Source of the DNA: Pararhizobium capsulatum DSM 1112
GTDB taxonomy: Bacteria > Pseudomonadota > Alphaproteobacteria > Rhizobiales > Rhizobiaceae
DNA: 64,000 nucleotides
NCBI RefSeq assembly: GCF_030814475.1
Contig: NZ_JAUSVF010000001.1
Span: 1,819,001 to 1,883,000 of the forward strand
Direction of reading: 5' to 3'
This document shows, in pieces, positions 25,798 through 34,954 of this stretch. The translations under genes were made by a program, and so were the position numbers. The first letter of the stretch is position 1. Every line of letters begins with the position of its first letter. Under the pieces are notes generated by a model. That model ran no database searches. It worked only from the letters and a program-made list of their open reading frames with translations, and had not been told where the DNA came from.

Positions 25798-25831
25798 ATA
25801 GTGAGAACATCTATAGCGATGTTCTCACTAT
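25798..25831. terminator. Perfect 14-bp hairpin after the primase-helicase gene
   Basis: ATAGTGAGAACATC and GATGTTCTCACTAT pair perfectly around a 6-nt loop, 20 bp after the stop. There is no T-tract. Because the ATG of the downstream winged-helix remnant begins at 25830, the dyad could instead be an operator. Confidence 0.55.
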
Positions 25832-26041
25832 GCAGCCAGTCAACGAAGCCATCATCGATCTAATTCGCCATATCGACACACAGGAGGCCATCAGTCTGTT
25901 CGATGTCGGTGTGCCGCTGTAGGACAGGGATATGACCAGCACGCGATTGCGAACGCGCTGTGCCGGCTTCAGAGCGATGGAGTGATTGAGTTGATCGACG
26001 GGAACCGGCTTAGAGTGGTGAAGGGGCTGTCGCGGGATTAA
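25830..26041 (+). pseudogene. Frameshifted winged-helix DNA-binding protein
   Basis: ATG 25830 opens a frame of 30 residues (MQPVNEAIIDLIRHIDTQEA...) that stops at TAG. A shift of frame at about 25915 restores a plausible continuation, AVGQGYDQHAIANALCRLQS then DGVIELIDGNRLRVVKG, ending at TAA 26041. Together the two parts make a ~70-residue winged helix of the kind that controls plasmid or phage genes. The break indicates decay unless it is a sequencing error. The perfect hairpin abutting its start may have been its binding site. Confidence 0.5.
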
Positions 26042-26568
26042 TCAATACGCTGGCATTTCCCAACGGAGACTGCTGGCGTGTCTGTGTTCAGTTCATTGTC
26101 CATATAGCCACCATCGAACATGACTTGCATCTTCAGTGTCTCGAAATCAAAGCTATATTTCCATTGCGAGAAGAAACATTCCGCATAGCCGTTCGCTGTC
26201 GAAATGTTGTTCCTTTCATCTGCTGGAGCCATCACGTTGAAACAGGGATAGGCTGTTCCCGTTCCGCTGAAGGTTTTTACGGTGATGTTGTAAATCCGAG
26301 CGTTCCAACCCGTAAATTGCTTCGTGCTTTGTTGTCCAGTGTCGATCACATTTACAATATACGCGCTGTCTTCGACGTTGAACGTTGCTGAAATCCATTT
26401 GCCAGCGGTTTCGTCAAAATGAATGCCAGCCTGAGCCGTCATCTTGCAGAGATAGTTTCCTGCATAGTCCTTCGTAAGCGGAAGGTCTTCCGCGTTCGAC
26501 ATTATCGGCAGCAGAAACAAAACCAAGGCGGCTCGCAAAGTCTTCCTAATCATTCCCTTATACATCAC
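26038..26568 (-). CDS. Exported hypothetical protein
   Basis: A protein of 171-176 residues with a signal peptide (start at 26568 or at 26553) ending in NAEDL. The mature part is rich in aromatic and polar residues with four cysteines (YLCKM, PCFNV, ECFFS, GKCQR) that could form two disulfides in the periplasm. Its start is two bases from the stop of the exported gene upstream, so both are one operon. No family recognised. Confidence 0.7.
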   Translation of the reverse strand: MMYKGMIRKTLRAALVLFLLPIMSNAEDLPLTKDYAGNYLCKMTAQAGIHFDETAGKWISATFNVEDSAYIVNVIDTGQQSTKQFTGWNARIYNITVKTFSGTGTAYPCFNVMAPADERNNISTANGYAECFFSQWKYSFDFETLKMQVMFDGGYMDNELNTDTPAVSVGKCQRID

Positions 26569-26570
26569 CT

Positions 26571-26897
26571 TTACTGCCTAACCAGTTCACTCGCCGCCTC
26601 TCGGATCGTCTTTAGCGGGTTTTGGGTGCAGTAATTCATCATCCATACGTCGATGGCATCCCCATCTGCGCCTTTCAACATATCCGTCCGTTCCGTGGAA
26701 ACTTCAGCCTGCATTTGATTGATAGCGGTAGTAAAGCCGCCTACCCATTGCAGTGCGAACTTCCTCAAATTGTCATCGCGGACGTATTTGCCGCACGATG
26801 AATTGCCGACTCCACGTATTGCGAATTCTTGACCCGCGTTCGCCATCGTCGGCAAGACCAGCAATGAGAATATTGCCACGCAAACGATACGTTTCAT
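26571..26897 (-). CDS. Exported small protein, Rap1a/Tai-like
   Basis: A 108-residue protein with signal peptide (cleavage near MANAG). The mature domain has SCGKYVRDD, LQWVGGFTTAINQ and MMNYCTQNPLKTIREAASEL, a pattern shared by a family of periplasmic proteins that includes Rap1a/Tai immunity proteins and many unnamed relatives. Two cysteines are placed to form a disulfide. It is the first gene of a two-gene operon with the exported protein at 26038. An immunity role is only a possibility; no effector is adjacent. Confidence 0.68.
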   Translation of the reverse strand: MKRIVCVAIFSLLVLPTMANAGQEFAIRGVGNSSCGKYVRDDNLRKFALQWVGGFTTAINQMQAEVSTERTDMLKGADGDAIDVWMMNYCTQNPLKTIREAASELVRQ

Positions 26898-26993
26898 TCA
26901 GTTGCTTCCCCCATGCTGCATCAATTTTAACGATTGTTTAAAACGACTATAAATCCCCGTCTGCTATCTAAGCGCGAAAACGGGGAATAGTCG

Positions 26994-27308
26994 ATGCGCC
27001 ATCGCCAGTTTCAGAAAAAACCAAACCGCCAGTCTTTCATCAGCGAAGCACCGGGCATCGTTCTTGGCGTAGTGGCGTTGGGGATAGCTGGCTATTACAG
27101 CGTTGGCGATCTGTTCTCTTCCGTCGCTGCAATGACTCAAGGTTGTGAAATCAAAGGCAATATTTCAATTAATAGTGGTGAGAAGATATTTCATACACCC
27201 GGGCAGGAGGACTACGACCAAACCCGGATCAGCCCTGAATATGGCGAGCGGTGGTTTTGCTCTGAGGCGGAAGCACGCGCTGCCGGTTGGCGTAAAGCCG
27301 GTAGATAG
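26994..27308 (+). CDS. Membrane-anchored sunset-domain protein
   Basis: The 104-residue protein has one N-terminal membrane helix (GIVLGVVALGIAGYYSVGDL) and a C-terminal domain with GCEIKGNISINSGEKIFHTP, GQEDYDQTRI and GERWFCSEAEARAAGW. This C-terminal domain is widespread at the ends of thermonuclease-like and succinoglycan-linked exported proteins. Two conserved cysteines are present. It is divergent from the exported pair. Its function is not known. Confidence 0.75.
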   Translation: MRHRQFQKKPNRQSFISEAPGIVLGVVALGIAGYYSVGDLFSSVAAMTQGCEIKGNISINSGEKIFHTPGQEDYDQTRISPEYGERWFCSEAEARAAGWRKAGR

Positions 27309-27389
27309 ATGGTAGGCGTTTAATGGGCTCTAACGTGCTGAGGACCATTCGCCAAGTCTGGAAATTGTCTTCCAACTTCGATCGAATTT

Positions 27390-27608
27390 ATGCGGCTTTG
27401 CGCGGTAGTGGCTCCGCTCTTGGTGCTGGCAAAAGCCATTGAGCGCATCAGATTGGGCATGCCCGTCTGGAACGGTCTATGGGTATTTTTCCCATTCCTC
27501 GTGGGGTTTCTGTATGCCTCCGCGTTTGCGGTCCTTTTCACTTCATATCGGAAAGGCAGAAAAAAGGCGGAAGCCCGGGCGCCTGGTTTCCATGAGATGA
27601 GTGACTAG
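27390..27608 (+). CDS. Small membrane protein
   Basis: A 72-residue frame with two hydrophobic stretches (VVAPLLVLAKA and LWVFFPFLVGFLYASAFAVLF) and a basic tail. The ribosome binding site is weak, so this call is tentative. It precedes another membrane protein on the same strand by 35 bp. Confidence 0.45.
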   Translation: MRLCAVVAPLLVLAKAIERIRLGMPVWNGLWVFFPFLVGFLYASAFAVLFTSYRKGRKKAEARAPGFHEMSD

Positions 27609-27643
27609 CGGCGGTTGGAACCGCGTTGAAATGTGAGAACTAG

Positions 27644-27976
27644 ATGAAGATAGAAACTGTAGTCGGTTTGGCGTTTGGCGTTTTATGCGCCGTTCTCGGG
27701 GTTGTCTTCCGCCCGTTCTGGCTATCGCCCGTTGGACCGTATGTGTTCCTGCTATTCATTTGGATCACAACGTCATTGGCGATGGGGTGGGGCGGCAAAG
27801 GCAAACCATACTCGTTTCGCTTTGGCGTCGCGTGCGGAACGGGGTTGGTAATCACCTTCGCAATAACAATGTTTGTGAACCTCTATGTCAGCGTCGCCGT
27901 GTTCTGTGCGCTGTTATGGATCGGTATAAAATCGAAGTTCTTTTTGCGTCGAAGTGATGAATTGAAGCGAGCATAG
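27644..27976 (+). CDS. Small membrane protein
   Basis: A 110-residue protein with about four hydrophobic segments (VVGLAFGVLCAVLGVVF, VGPYVFLLFIWITTSLAMG, CGTGLVITFAITMFVNLYV, VAVFCALLWIGI) and a basic C-terminus. It ends the row of small membrane or exported proteins at the right side of the island. No family recognised. Confidence 0.6.
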   Translation: MKIETVVGLAFGVLCAVLGVVFRPFWLSPVGPYVFLLFIWITTSLAMGWGGKGKPYSFRFGVACGTGLVITFAITMFVNLYVSVAVFCALLWIGIKSKFFLRRSDELKRA

Positions 27977-28620
27977 CCCCGTTCGCGATAGTCGGCATCG
28001 AGCGCGTTGGCTCAACGGGTGGCAAGGCCCGGATGTGGCGTCCAGAACCTTGCCGATGCTCGTGTTTCCAATTGCGAGCGGGGTGGAGGTAGCGTAGGGG
28101 CGGCAAAAGAAAAGACCCATAGAGGGCAGGCGGAACTGAAGGCGGTGACGAAACCGGTCAGGTATCGGGGTTATGTTCTTCTGGGGCATAATGCCAAATA
28201 AAAAGGGCCTTCGCGCCGCCGCCACGAAAGCCCCTGTCGGTGTGCTAAAGATTTTATACAGCCCCAACACAGAGAGCGTAGACGCGCTAGCCCATATTGG
28301 CTAGTCCTTTCTGCATTGTGACAAGCTCTTGAGAGAATTTTATTAGTGGGGCTATAGCGCGCCAAATTGACATGGATAGTGTTCTTCTATCGTTCCGCCA
28401 TTGTTTCGCATAATATTAGTTTTCGCTACAATTTGTTATAGTGGGGGAATGTAGACGCCAACTAGTCATCGAATGGTTCTTTGCAATGTACTAGCCCGTT
28501 TAGGGCGCAATATCTCTGTCATATTGACCGTTCATTTGCATATCGAACTAGTTCTCAATTTTTAGCCTGTTGAGATCGGGTGTTTTCGCGCTCGTCCTAG
28601 GCTCCAAGGCACCGCCACAA
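27977..28620. other. Intergenic region, right end of the island
   Basis: No supported gene was found in these ~640 bp. The part 28300-28600 is AT-rich. The island's right boundary must lie here, since the porin leader repeat starts at 28621. I looked for a direct repeat of the left end (18880-19050) and found no convincing one. Confidence 0.4.
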
Positions 28621-29624
28621 TGCGCCAACGGGCCGGTCTTGTATTTTCAACTTCGGAAGCGAGGGCGGTTGATCGTCCGACTTTCTAAATGTTGGGGATG
28701 GGGCAGGGAACGCTGTCCTTCAGCAAAATACCCAGACCCGTTTGAAACTTTTGACTGGAGGTCAGAAATGAACATCAAGAGCCTTCTTCTCGGCTCCGCT
28801 GCTGCTCTCGCAGCAGTATCCGGCGCACACGCTGCCGACGCTATCGTCGCTGCTGAGCCCGAGCCCATGGAATACGTTCGCGTTTGCGACGCTTTCGGCA
28901 CCGGCTACTTCTACATCCCGGGCACCGAAACCTGCCTGAGCATCAGCGGTTACGTTCGTACCCAGGTTGAATTCGGCGATGTTGGCGAGAACAGCTGGGG
29001 TTCCTACACCCGCGGTTACCTGACTGTTGCTGCTAAGAACGATACCGAATTCGGCACGCTCTCCAGCTACATCAACCTTCAGGCTGACACCGGTCACTCG
29101 ATCGATCAGAGCTCGATCAACGGCAGCGGCGGCGGCGTCATCCTCGACGGCGCATGGATCGAAATCGCTGGCTTCAAGATCGGTAACTTCTACAACTGGT
29201 GGGACGATTTCGGTATCGCAGGCGAAACCGACTCGACCGGTGGTAACCTCTTCAACTCCGTTCAGTACACCTACGATGCTGGTTCGTTCCAGATCGGCGC
29301 TTCGGTTGAAGATCTTGAGCCGAATGAAATCGAGCAGTTCGGTCACGATGATGGCGTCGGTATCTCGGCACTGGTTCGTGGCACCATCGGCGGTGTTGAC
29401 GCTCTCTTGATCGGTTCTTACGACTTCGACGTCGATGAAGCTGCTTTCAAATCTCGCTTTACTGCAACTTTCGGTCCGGGTAGCTTCCAGATTGCTGGCA
29501 TCTACGCCACCAATCCGAATGCTTACTGGAGCACTTCTGAGTGGTCGGTTGCTGCCTCGTACGAAATCAAGGCAACTGACAAGTTCACTATCACCCCCGG
29601 CGCTCAGTACTTCGGTAGCGTTCG
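28621..29624 (+). repeat. Direct repeat, right copy (porin leader and most of porin CDS)
   Basis: The sequence is nearly identical to 17687-18690 at an offset of 10,934 bp. The pair brackets the island, so homologous recombination between them would delete it and leave one complete porin. Confidence 0.93.
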
Positions 29625-29801
29625 TAATAGCGTCACAGCTTCGGCGGCGACGACGCTTGGGCAGTTGGTCTGACCGCTGGCTACCAGATCACTGATGGTT
29701 TGCGCACGCTCGCTACGGTCAACTACAACAAGGTCGAAGCCGATGATATCGACAACGACGACTCCATCACTGGTTTCGTCCGTCTGCAGCGCGACTTCTA
29801 A
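28768..29801 (+). pseudogene. RopA-type porin, second copy, frameshifted near the 3' end
   Basis: The gene matches porin 1 through residue ~285, with the same signal peptide and ribosome binding site. Near 29626-29636 one base appears to be missing relative to porin 1 (after CGTAAT): the frame then ends at TGA 29671-29673. Shifting frame restores SFGGDDAWAVGLTAGYQITD and a full C-terminus ending RLQRDF at 29801, so the 1034-bp gene lacks a single base from 345 codons. The truncated protein would lack the last strands and the terminal phenylalanine, so it should not assemble. A sequencing error cannot be excluded. Confidence 0.85.
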
Positions 29802-29832
29802 TCTGATCTGACTTTTGTCAGGGAAGAGAAAA

Positions 29833-29860
29833 CCCGGCCGAAAGGCCGGGCTTTTTGTTT
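29833..29860 (+). terminator. Rho-independent terminator after porin 2
   Basis: CCCGGCC-GAAA-GGCCGGG is a perfect 7-bp stem with a GAAA tetraloop, followed by CTTTTTGTTT, 32 bp after the porin stop. Confidence 0.92.
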
Positions 29861-29928
29861 GATGGGGAGCAAGGTGGCGCTGTATCTCGCGGCGGTCAGC
29901 GCTATTGGCTTAGACAGCTCACAGAATC

Positions 29929-30822
29929 TCAGGTAAGGGCATCCAAAAATCGCTCTATTGTTTGCGCCGGCTCATCAAGATGCAGGAGGGGCGCGTGACC
30001 CTGACCTTTTGCGAGCACTGCCGTCGCATTCGGATGCCGCACGATCATTTCCGCGAGTGTCTCTCCGGAGAGTATTGTTGATCTCTCGCCGCGAATAACA
30101 AGCAGCGGAACGGCAGTCAGCTTCTCAAAAAGCGGCCACATGTCTGGCAGTGACGTTTCGGCATTCAGGTTCTTCAGCGCATCGGCGAGGGCAGGGTCGT
30201 AATCAGCGATGATTTCTCTACCGTCGTGACGGTAAATTGCATAGGCCATCGCCTCCCAGTTCTCTTCCGACAAAACTGGAAACGCGTCGCCGTGAAGGTG
30301 CTTAAGATTCTGGACCGCGTCCTTCCATTCAAGAAAGCGAGTGGGTGAAGAAAGATAATCGCGGATATGCAGCAGGCCGGCATGCTCGATGACTGGCCCG
30401 ATGTCATTGAGAATAACGCTGTTCAGGAGCGCCGGATTGGTCGCAGCAAGCAGGTGAAGGATCAAGCCGCCGCGGGAGGTTCCGATGAAATTGGCCTTCG
30501 CGATGCCCAAAGCTTCGCAAACTTTAACAACATCCTGCGCTTCAATGGGAAGCTGGTAGTGGCTGCTATCTGGATCCCAATCAGACTTGCCTCGCCCGCG
30601 ATAGTCCAAGGCGATAACTTGGCGTGGCTGGAACTTTCGCATCGATAGATGAACCGCCAGCTCGTGAAAATCGCGGCTGTTGCGGCTCAAGCCGGCAAGG
30701 CAAACGATCGGCAATCGCGTCTGACCACGAAGGTTGCTACCGTATTCCCGTACATAGATGGATATGCCATCTGTTGCACCTACGAAATGCTCGACAAAAT
30801 CCGGCTTGCTTGCTTCTGCCAT
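29929..30822 (-). CDS. Alpha/beta hydrolase
   Basis: A 297-residue enzyme starting at ATG 30822, with GGAG 7 nt upstream. The nucleophile elbow GTSRGG holds the catalytic serine, the oxyanion region is VCLAGLSRNSRDF, the acidic residue is probably the D or E in VIRGERSTILS, and the catalytic histidine is in KGQGHAPLL. The fold is that of esterases, lactonases and epoxide-type hydrolases. The substrate is unknown. It stands between the porin terminator and the transglycosylase gene on the same strand. Confidence 0.88.
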   Translation of the reverse strand: MAEASKPDFVEHFVGATDGISIYVREYGSNLRGQTRLPIVCLAGLSRNSRDFHELAVHLSMRKFQPRQVIALDYRGRGKSDWDPDSSHYQLPIEAQDVVKVCEALGIAKANFIGTSRGGLILHLLAATNPALLNSVILNDIGPVIEHAGLLHIRDYLSSPTRFLEWKDAVQNLKHLHGDAFPVLSEENWEAMAYAIYRHDGREIIADYDPALADALKNLNAETSLPDMWPLFEKLTAVPLLVIRGERSTILSGETLAEMIVRHPNATAVLAKGQGHAPLLHLDEPAQTIERFLDALT

Positions 30823-30981
30823 TACGATGCTCCGTTCGATCTCAGCAATGATGCTCACATCAGCGGAAATTGAAACAGGCTTTTGCGTCCCGAATGGATG
30901 GAATAGGGCGATCGGCTTTTGAGGAGCGAAACACCTTGCCGCGCCGCATATTTGCGACGTTTCGGATAGATATGCGGCAGA

Positions 30982-33078
30982 TTATCCCTGGCGGCCCATT
31001 CGCAGGTCGCTGACGATATCGGCTTTCTGACCGAGACGGGTCTTGTAGACCTGATAGTTTTCCATCACGCGCTGGACGTAGCCCCGGGTTTCAGCGAAGG
31101 GAATGCGCTCTATCCAGTCGACAACCTCGTCGATTGGCTTTCCGCGCGGATCGCCGTAGCGATTGAGCCATTCGGGAACCCGCTTTGGCCCGGCATTATA
31201 GGCGATGAAGGTCAGGATGTAAGAGCCGCCGAAATCATTGATTTGTTCGCCGAGGTAGTGGGCGCCGAGCGTCGCATTGTAGGCGGCGTCGGTTGTAAGG
31301 CGGTCACTGGAAAAGGCAAGACCGTGGCGTCCGGCCACGCCTTTTGCCGTTCCCGGCAGAATTTGGAGGAGGCCACGCGCATTGGCTGGCGAAACGGCTG
31401 CGGAATTGAATGCGCTTTCCTGTCTGGCGATCGCATAGGCCAGTGCCTTGCCGGCGCCCGCAATGTTGGCAGTTGAGGGAATGACACCGATCGGGAAGGC
31501 GAGGGCGGCTACGTCGAGGCCGCGCCCGAAGGCGAGCTTGCCGATCTGCAGCGAGAGCTGATGACCCCGTGTCTTTTCGGCGCGTGATGCGAGGATTGCA
31601 AGCTCTCCGGGGCTGGTGAGTTCGTCGGCCAGTGCGCGATAAAGATTGTCCGCGCGCCAGCCATGTCCGGCAGCTTCCAACCGGGCAATGGCCTGGACGG
31701 CCTCGCGATTTTCAAAGGCAACGCGGTCACTCGGCGTCGGCGTCGGGTAGGCGACGTTGAGGGCGTCGGTGCCCAGGCGCGCGGCGGCAAGCTGCCCATA
31801 AAAGGTGCCGGACAGCTTGGCTGCCTCGGCGAAATACGCATGCGAAGAACCTCCAGCGCCCGCTTCAGCGGCACGACCCAGCCAGTAATAGGCGCGCGAA
31901 ACCGAAATGGGGCGGTTTGAAACGGCAAGGATACGACGAAAATGGCCTTCTGCCGTCTTGGCGTCGTTCAGCGCGCGAAGCGCATACCAACCAGCGTGGA
32001 ATTCGGCATCAACGACATCCGAAGCTTCGCTGGCCGAATGGTTGGCTGCGACCTGATAGGCGCCTTTGAAATCGCCTTTGTCGAGAAGCCCCCGGCTGAC
32101 GATGCGCTGTTCAACCCACCATTCGCCGGGATCAACAAGTGCCGCTGCGTCTTTGGGCGCGTAGGCAAGCAGTTTTGCCGCCTCGGCGTATTTTTCCTGC
32201 TTTCGCAGCAGCTCGATGCGGATGAACAGATAAGCCGGATCTTTCGCCCAGGATGGATCGACGGCTGCGACGAGCGCCGGTGCGCTCGCCGTGTTCTTCG
32301 CCGCAGCGGCCCACGCGCGATACAGCGACTGCGCCTTGCCGAGATCGCTGAAACGGGCGGCCTGTTCCAACCGTCCGCGATAAAGCAGCATCTTCATGCG
32401 GCCGCGATGCTCATCTACCGTCAGAAGATCCGAAAACTCCGAAATGACCTTGTCTTCAGTGTCCTTGTCGAGTCGTTCCGTTGTCCAGAGCGTTTCGAGA
32501 AGCTTGGCTGCCGCACTCCTGTTTCCCGTCTGCACCAGGGCGCGCGCCAGCACGATGGAGCCGTCCGTCGTTTCCGGCTGGCTGTTGCCGAAGGCCGCGA
32601 TGACGTCGGAAGCTGGAGGGTTTTCGCGCAAGAGTGCCCGCTCGGAATTGGCACGCAACGCCCCAAGCCCCGGCCAGCCTTTCAATTCCTGCTGCGCGGC
32701 GGCGATTTCGTGGGATGGCACACCCTTCTGGTTGGAGAGCGCAATCGCCCAGCTGAGAATATGGCGGTCAAGCGTTCCGTTGGGCATGGTGTTACGTACT
32801 TCGATTGCCCTTGCGGCATTCTTGTTCGAAAGTGCGTCGAGCCCGTCTTTCAGGCTGGAGTTGACAGGAATATTTGACGTCGCGGCAGCGATCGAGCTGG
32901 TTATGTCTGCCCGGGCAGGGGCAAAATCGGTTTTTACAGCGATATCGGGACGTGCTTTGGGAAGCGGCGTTTTTCCGTCGAAGGCTAAGGCTTGTCCGAT
33001 CGGAAGAAGCCCGGCCACAAGAATGCTCGATGCGTAGAGCATCGGCATGGTCAGCCGCAAAGAACCGTAGATGCGCAT
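30982..33078 (-). CDS. Soluble lytic murein transglycosylase (Slt70-like)
   Basis: A 698-residue periplasmic enzyme that cleaves the MurNAc-GlcNAc bond of peptidoglycan with formation of 1,6-anhydromuramic acid. ATG 33078 starts a signal peptide (cleaved near ALAFD). A long alpha-helical superhelix of tetratricopeptide-like repeats covers about residues 100-500. The C-terminal SLT domain contains the catalytic glutamate in AIARQESAFNSAAVSP and ARGLLQILPGTAK, and the conserved YNAGPKRVPEWL. No partner gene is adjacent. Confidence 0.94.
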   Translation of the reverse strand: MRIYGSLRLTMPMLYASSILVAGLLPIGQALAFDGKTPLPKARPDIAVKTDFAPARADITSSIAAATSNIPVNSSLKDGLDALSNKNAARAIEVRNTMPNGTLDRHILSWAIALSNQKGVPSHEIAAAQQELKGWPGLGALRANSERALLRENPPASDVIAAFGNSQPETTDGSIVLARALVQTGNRSAAAKLLETLWTTERLDKDTEDKVISEFSDLLTVDEHRGRMKMLLYRGRLEQAARFSDLGKAQSLYRAWAAAAKNTASAPALVAAVDPSWAKDPAYLFIRIELLRKQEKYAEAAKLLAYAPKDAAALVDPGEWWVEQRIVSRGLLDKGDFKGAYQVAANHSASEASDVVDAEFHAGWYALRALNDAKTAEGHFRRILAVSNRPISVSRAYYWLGRAAEAGAGGSSHAYFAEAAKLSGTFYGQLAAARLGTDALNVAYPTPTPSDRVAFENREAVQAIARLEAAGHGWRADNLYRALADELTSPGELAILASRAEKTRGHQLSLQIGKLAFGRGLDVAALAFPIGVIPSTANIAGAGKALAYAIARQESAFNSAAVSPANARGLLQILPGTAKGVAGRHGLAFSSDRLTTDAAYNATLGAHYLGEQINDFGGSYILTFIAYNAGPKRVPEWLNRYGDPRGKPIDEVVDWIERIPFAETRGYVQRVMENYQVYKTRLGQKADIVSDLRMGRQG

Positions 33079-33394
33079 GAAGAGCCCCGTAATGCCCTGC
33101 AATCCTTCTTCATTTGGCGACGCAAATGTTAACGAATAGTTACCAGTTTTCCTAGAATTCGACTGATATCCCCTGAACCAGCCAGTTTCACCCTTGAAGC
33201 TACAAAGTGGAGCCGTATGTCTGTGTCGCGACACGTTTGCCAGCTGCTTCAGTTGGATATGCGACGTCCGAATGCCGCATAGATGCTTGCCGCAGGCATC
33301 TCACATGATTATGGTGCGCCAGTTTTCTAACCATGAAATACGGCCAAAGCGTGGGTTGGTTGTCTCACAACCCGGGCGCCGTCAGGAGTCGTGC
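33079..33394. promoter_or_regulatory. Divergent promoter region of slt and dapA
   Basis: A 316-bp non-coding gap between the leftward transglycosylase and rightward dapA. No clear operator or small gene was seen. Confidence 0.4.
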
Positions 33395-34279
33395 ATGTTC
33401 AAGGGATCCATTCCCGCTCTCGTTACCCCGTTTATGGCCACTGGAGCCGTCGATGAGGAAAGCTTCGTTGCCCATGTGGAATGGCAGATCGCGGAAGGTA
33501 GCCACGGCCTCGTGCCCGTTGGCACGACCGGGGAATCGCCGACGCTTTCGCATGCCGAGCACAAACGGGTGGTGGAACTCTGCATCAAGACGGCGGCGGG
33601 TCGCGTTCCGGTCATCGCCGGTGCCGGCTCCAACAACACGACCGAAGCTGTCGAGCTTGCGCAGCACGCTGAAAAGGCTGGTGCAGACGCGATTCTGGTT
33701 GTCACGCCCTATTACAACAAGCCGACCCAGAAGGGGCTCTATGCCCATTATGCCGCCATTGCCGAAAGCGTAAAGCTGCCAATCGTGATCTACAACATCC
33801 CCGGCCGCTCGGTCGTGGATATGAGCGTGGAAACGATGGCGGCGTTGCATAGCGCCTATCCGTCGATCCTGGGCGTCAAGGATGCGACCGGTAAGATCGA
33901 GCGCGTCTCCGAACAGCGCCTGGCTTGTGGTCCTCAGTTCGTTCAGCTGTCCGGCGAAGACGCGACGGCCCTTGGCTTCAACGCCCATGGTGGCGTCGGT
34001 TGCATTTCCGTGACGGCAAACGTTGCTCCTCGTCTTTGCGCCGAATTCCAAGAAGCGACACTTGCCGGAGATTATGTCAAGGCACTGGAATATCAGGACA
34101 AGTTGATGCCGTTGCACAAGGCGATCTTCATGGAGCCGGGTCTCTGTGGAGTGAAATACGGCCTTAACAAGCTGCGCGGCATGAGCCGTACCGTGCGTTC
34201 TCCGCTTCTGCCGACGCTGGAGCCGGCAACGGAGGCAGCGATGGATGCAGCACTTCGCCATGCGGGGCTGATGAACTGA
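33395..34279 (+). CDS. dapA: 4-hydroxy-tetrahydrodipicolinate synthase
   Basis: DapA condenses pyruvate with aspartate semialdehyde, the first committed step of lysine and diaminopimelate synthesis. The 294-residue product starts at ATG 33395 with AGGAG 7 nt before it. The Schiff-base lysine is K162 (GVKDATG), the catalytic tyrosine Y133 (VIYNIPG), the threonines T44-T45 (GTTGE), and the interface tyrosine is in TPYYNKP. The TGA stop overlaps the smpB start (TGATG), so the two are translationally coupled. Confidence 0.97.
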   Translation: MFKGSIPALVTPFMATGAVDEESFVAHVEWQIAEGSHGLVPVGTTGESPTLSHAEHKRVVELCIKTAAGRVPVIAGAGSNNTTEAVELAQHAEKAGADAILVVTPYYNKPTQKGLYAHYAAIAESVKLPIVIYNIPGRSVVDMSVETMAALHSAYPSILGVKDATGKIERVSEQRLACGPQFVQLSGEDATALGFNAHGGVGCISVTANVAPRLCAEFQEATLAGDYVKALEYQDKLMPLHKAIFMEPGLCGVKYGLNKLRGMSRTVRSPLLPTLEPATEAAMDAALRHAGLMN

Positions 34280-34755
34280 TGGCACCCAAAGGCAGCCAGC
34301 GCGTGATCAAGAAAATTGTGGCGGAGAACCGGAAGGCCCGCTTCAATTACGAGATCATCGATACCTACGAAGCCGGCATGGTCTTGACCGGCACGGAGGT
34401 CAAATCTCTGCGCGAAGGCAAAGCTAACATCGCCGAATCCTATGCCTCTGATGAGGGCGGCGAGATCTGGTTGATCAACTCGTATTTGCCTGAATATCTT
34501 CAGGCAAACCGCTTCAACCATGAACCGCGCCGCCGTCGAAAGCTGCTTTTGTCAAAACGTGAGGTCAACCGGCTTCGGGGGGCGATCAATCGCGACGGCA
34601 TGACCCTCATTCCCCTCAAGATCTATTTCAACGATCAGGGCAGGGCGAAACTGGAACTTGCTCTCGGCAAGGGCAAGAAGCTGCATGACAAGCGCGAAAG
34701 CGAAAAAGAGCGCGACTGGAATCGCCAGAAGAGCCGCTTGTTGAAAGAGCACTGA
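34279..34755 (+). CDS. smpB: SsrA-binding protein SmpB
   Basis: SmpB binds tmRNA and brings it to stalled ribosomes for trans-translation. The 158-residue protein has the conserved oligonucleotide-binding barrel ([37 protein letters not shown]) and the basic C-terminal tail [15 protein letters not shown] that enters the ribosome. Length and order fit the family. It overlaps the end of dapA by one base. tmRNA itself is not in the window. Confidence 0.97.
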   Translation: MAPKGSQRVIKKIVAENRKARFNYEIIDTYEAGMVLTGTEVKSLREGKANIAESYASDEGGEIWLINSYLPEYLQANRFNHEPRRRRKLLLSKREVNRLRGAINRDGMTLIPLKIYFNDQGRAKLELALGKGKKLHDKRESEKERDWNRQKSRLLKEH

Positions 34756-34909
34756 GAAATCTTCCGCAGACCACCACGTGTTCGCTGCGGACAAGCTGGC
34801 CCGTCAGAAAGTCTTGCCGCTTTGGATATCCAGTGTGCCATCCCATCATCTTGGCAGGGTTGGCTTGAAAGCGTGCAGGTGCAGGCTTTCGAAACACACT
34901 CACTGAAGA

Positions 34910-34943
34910 GTCATACCGCCCCGGTGTGCCGGAGCGGTATGAC
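34910..34943. terminator. Convergent hairpin between smpB and the NYN gene
   Basis: GTCATACCGC and GCGGTATGAC form a perfect 10-bp stem with a 14-nt GC-rich loop, between two convergent genes. It could act for both directions; no long T-tract. Confidence 0.6.
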
Positions 34944-34954
34944 ACAGCAAAAAT

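Noticed and set aside
18872..28620. attL/attR direct repeats at the island ends
   Set aside because: Only chance matches such as AGCCTGTT were found near 19012 and 28564. Nothing long enough to call.
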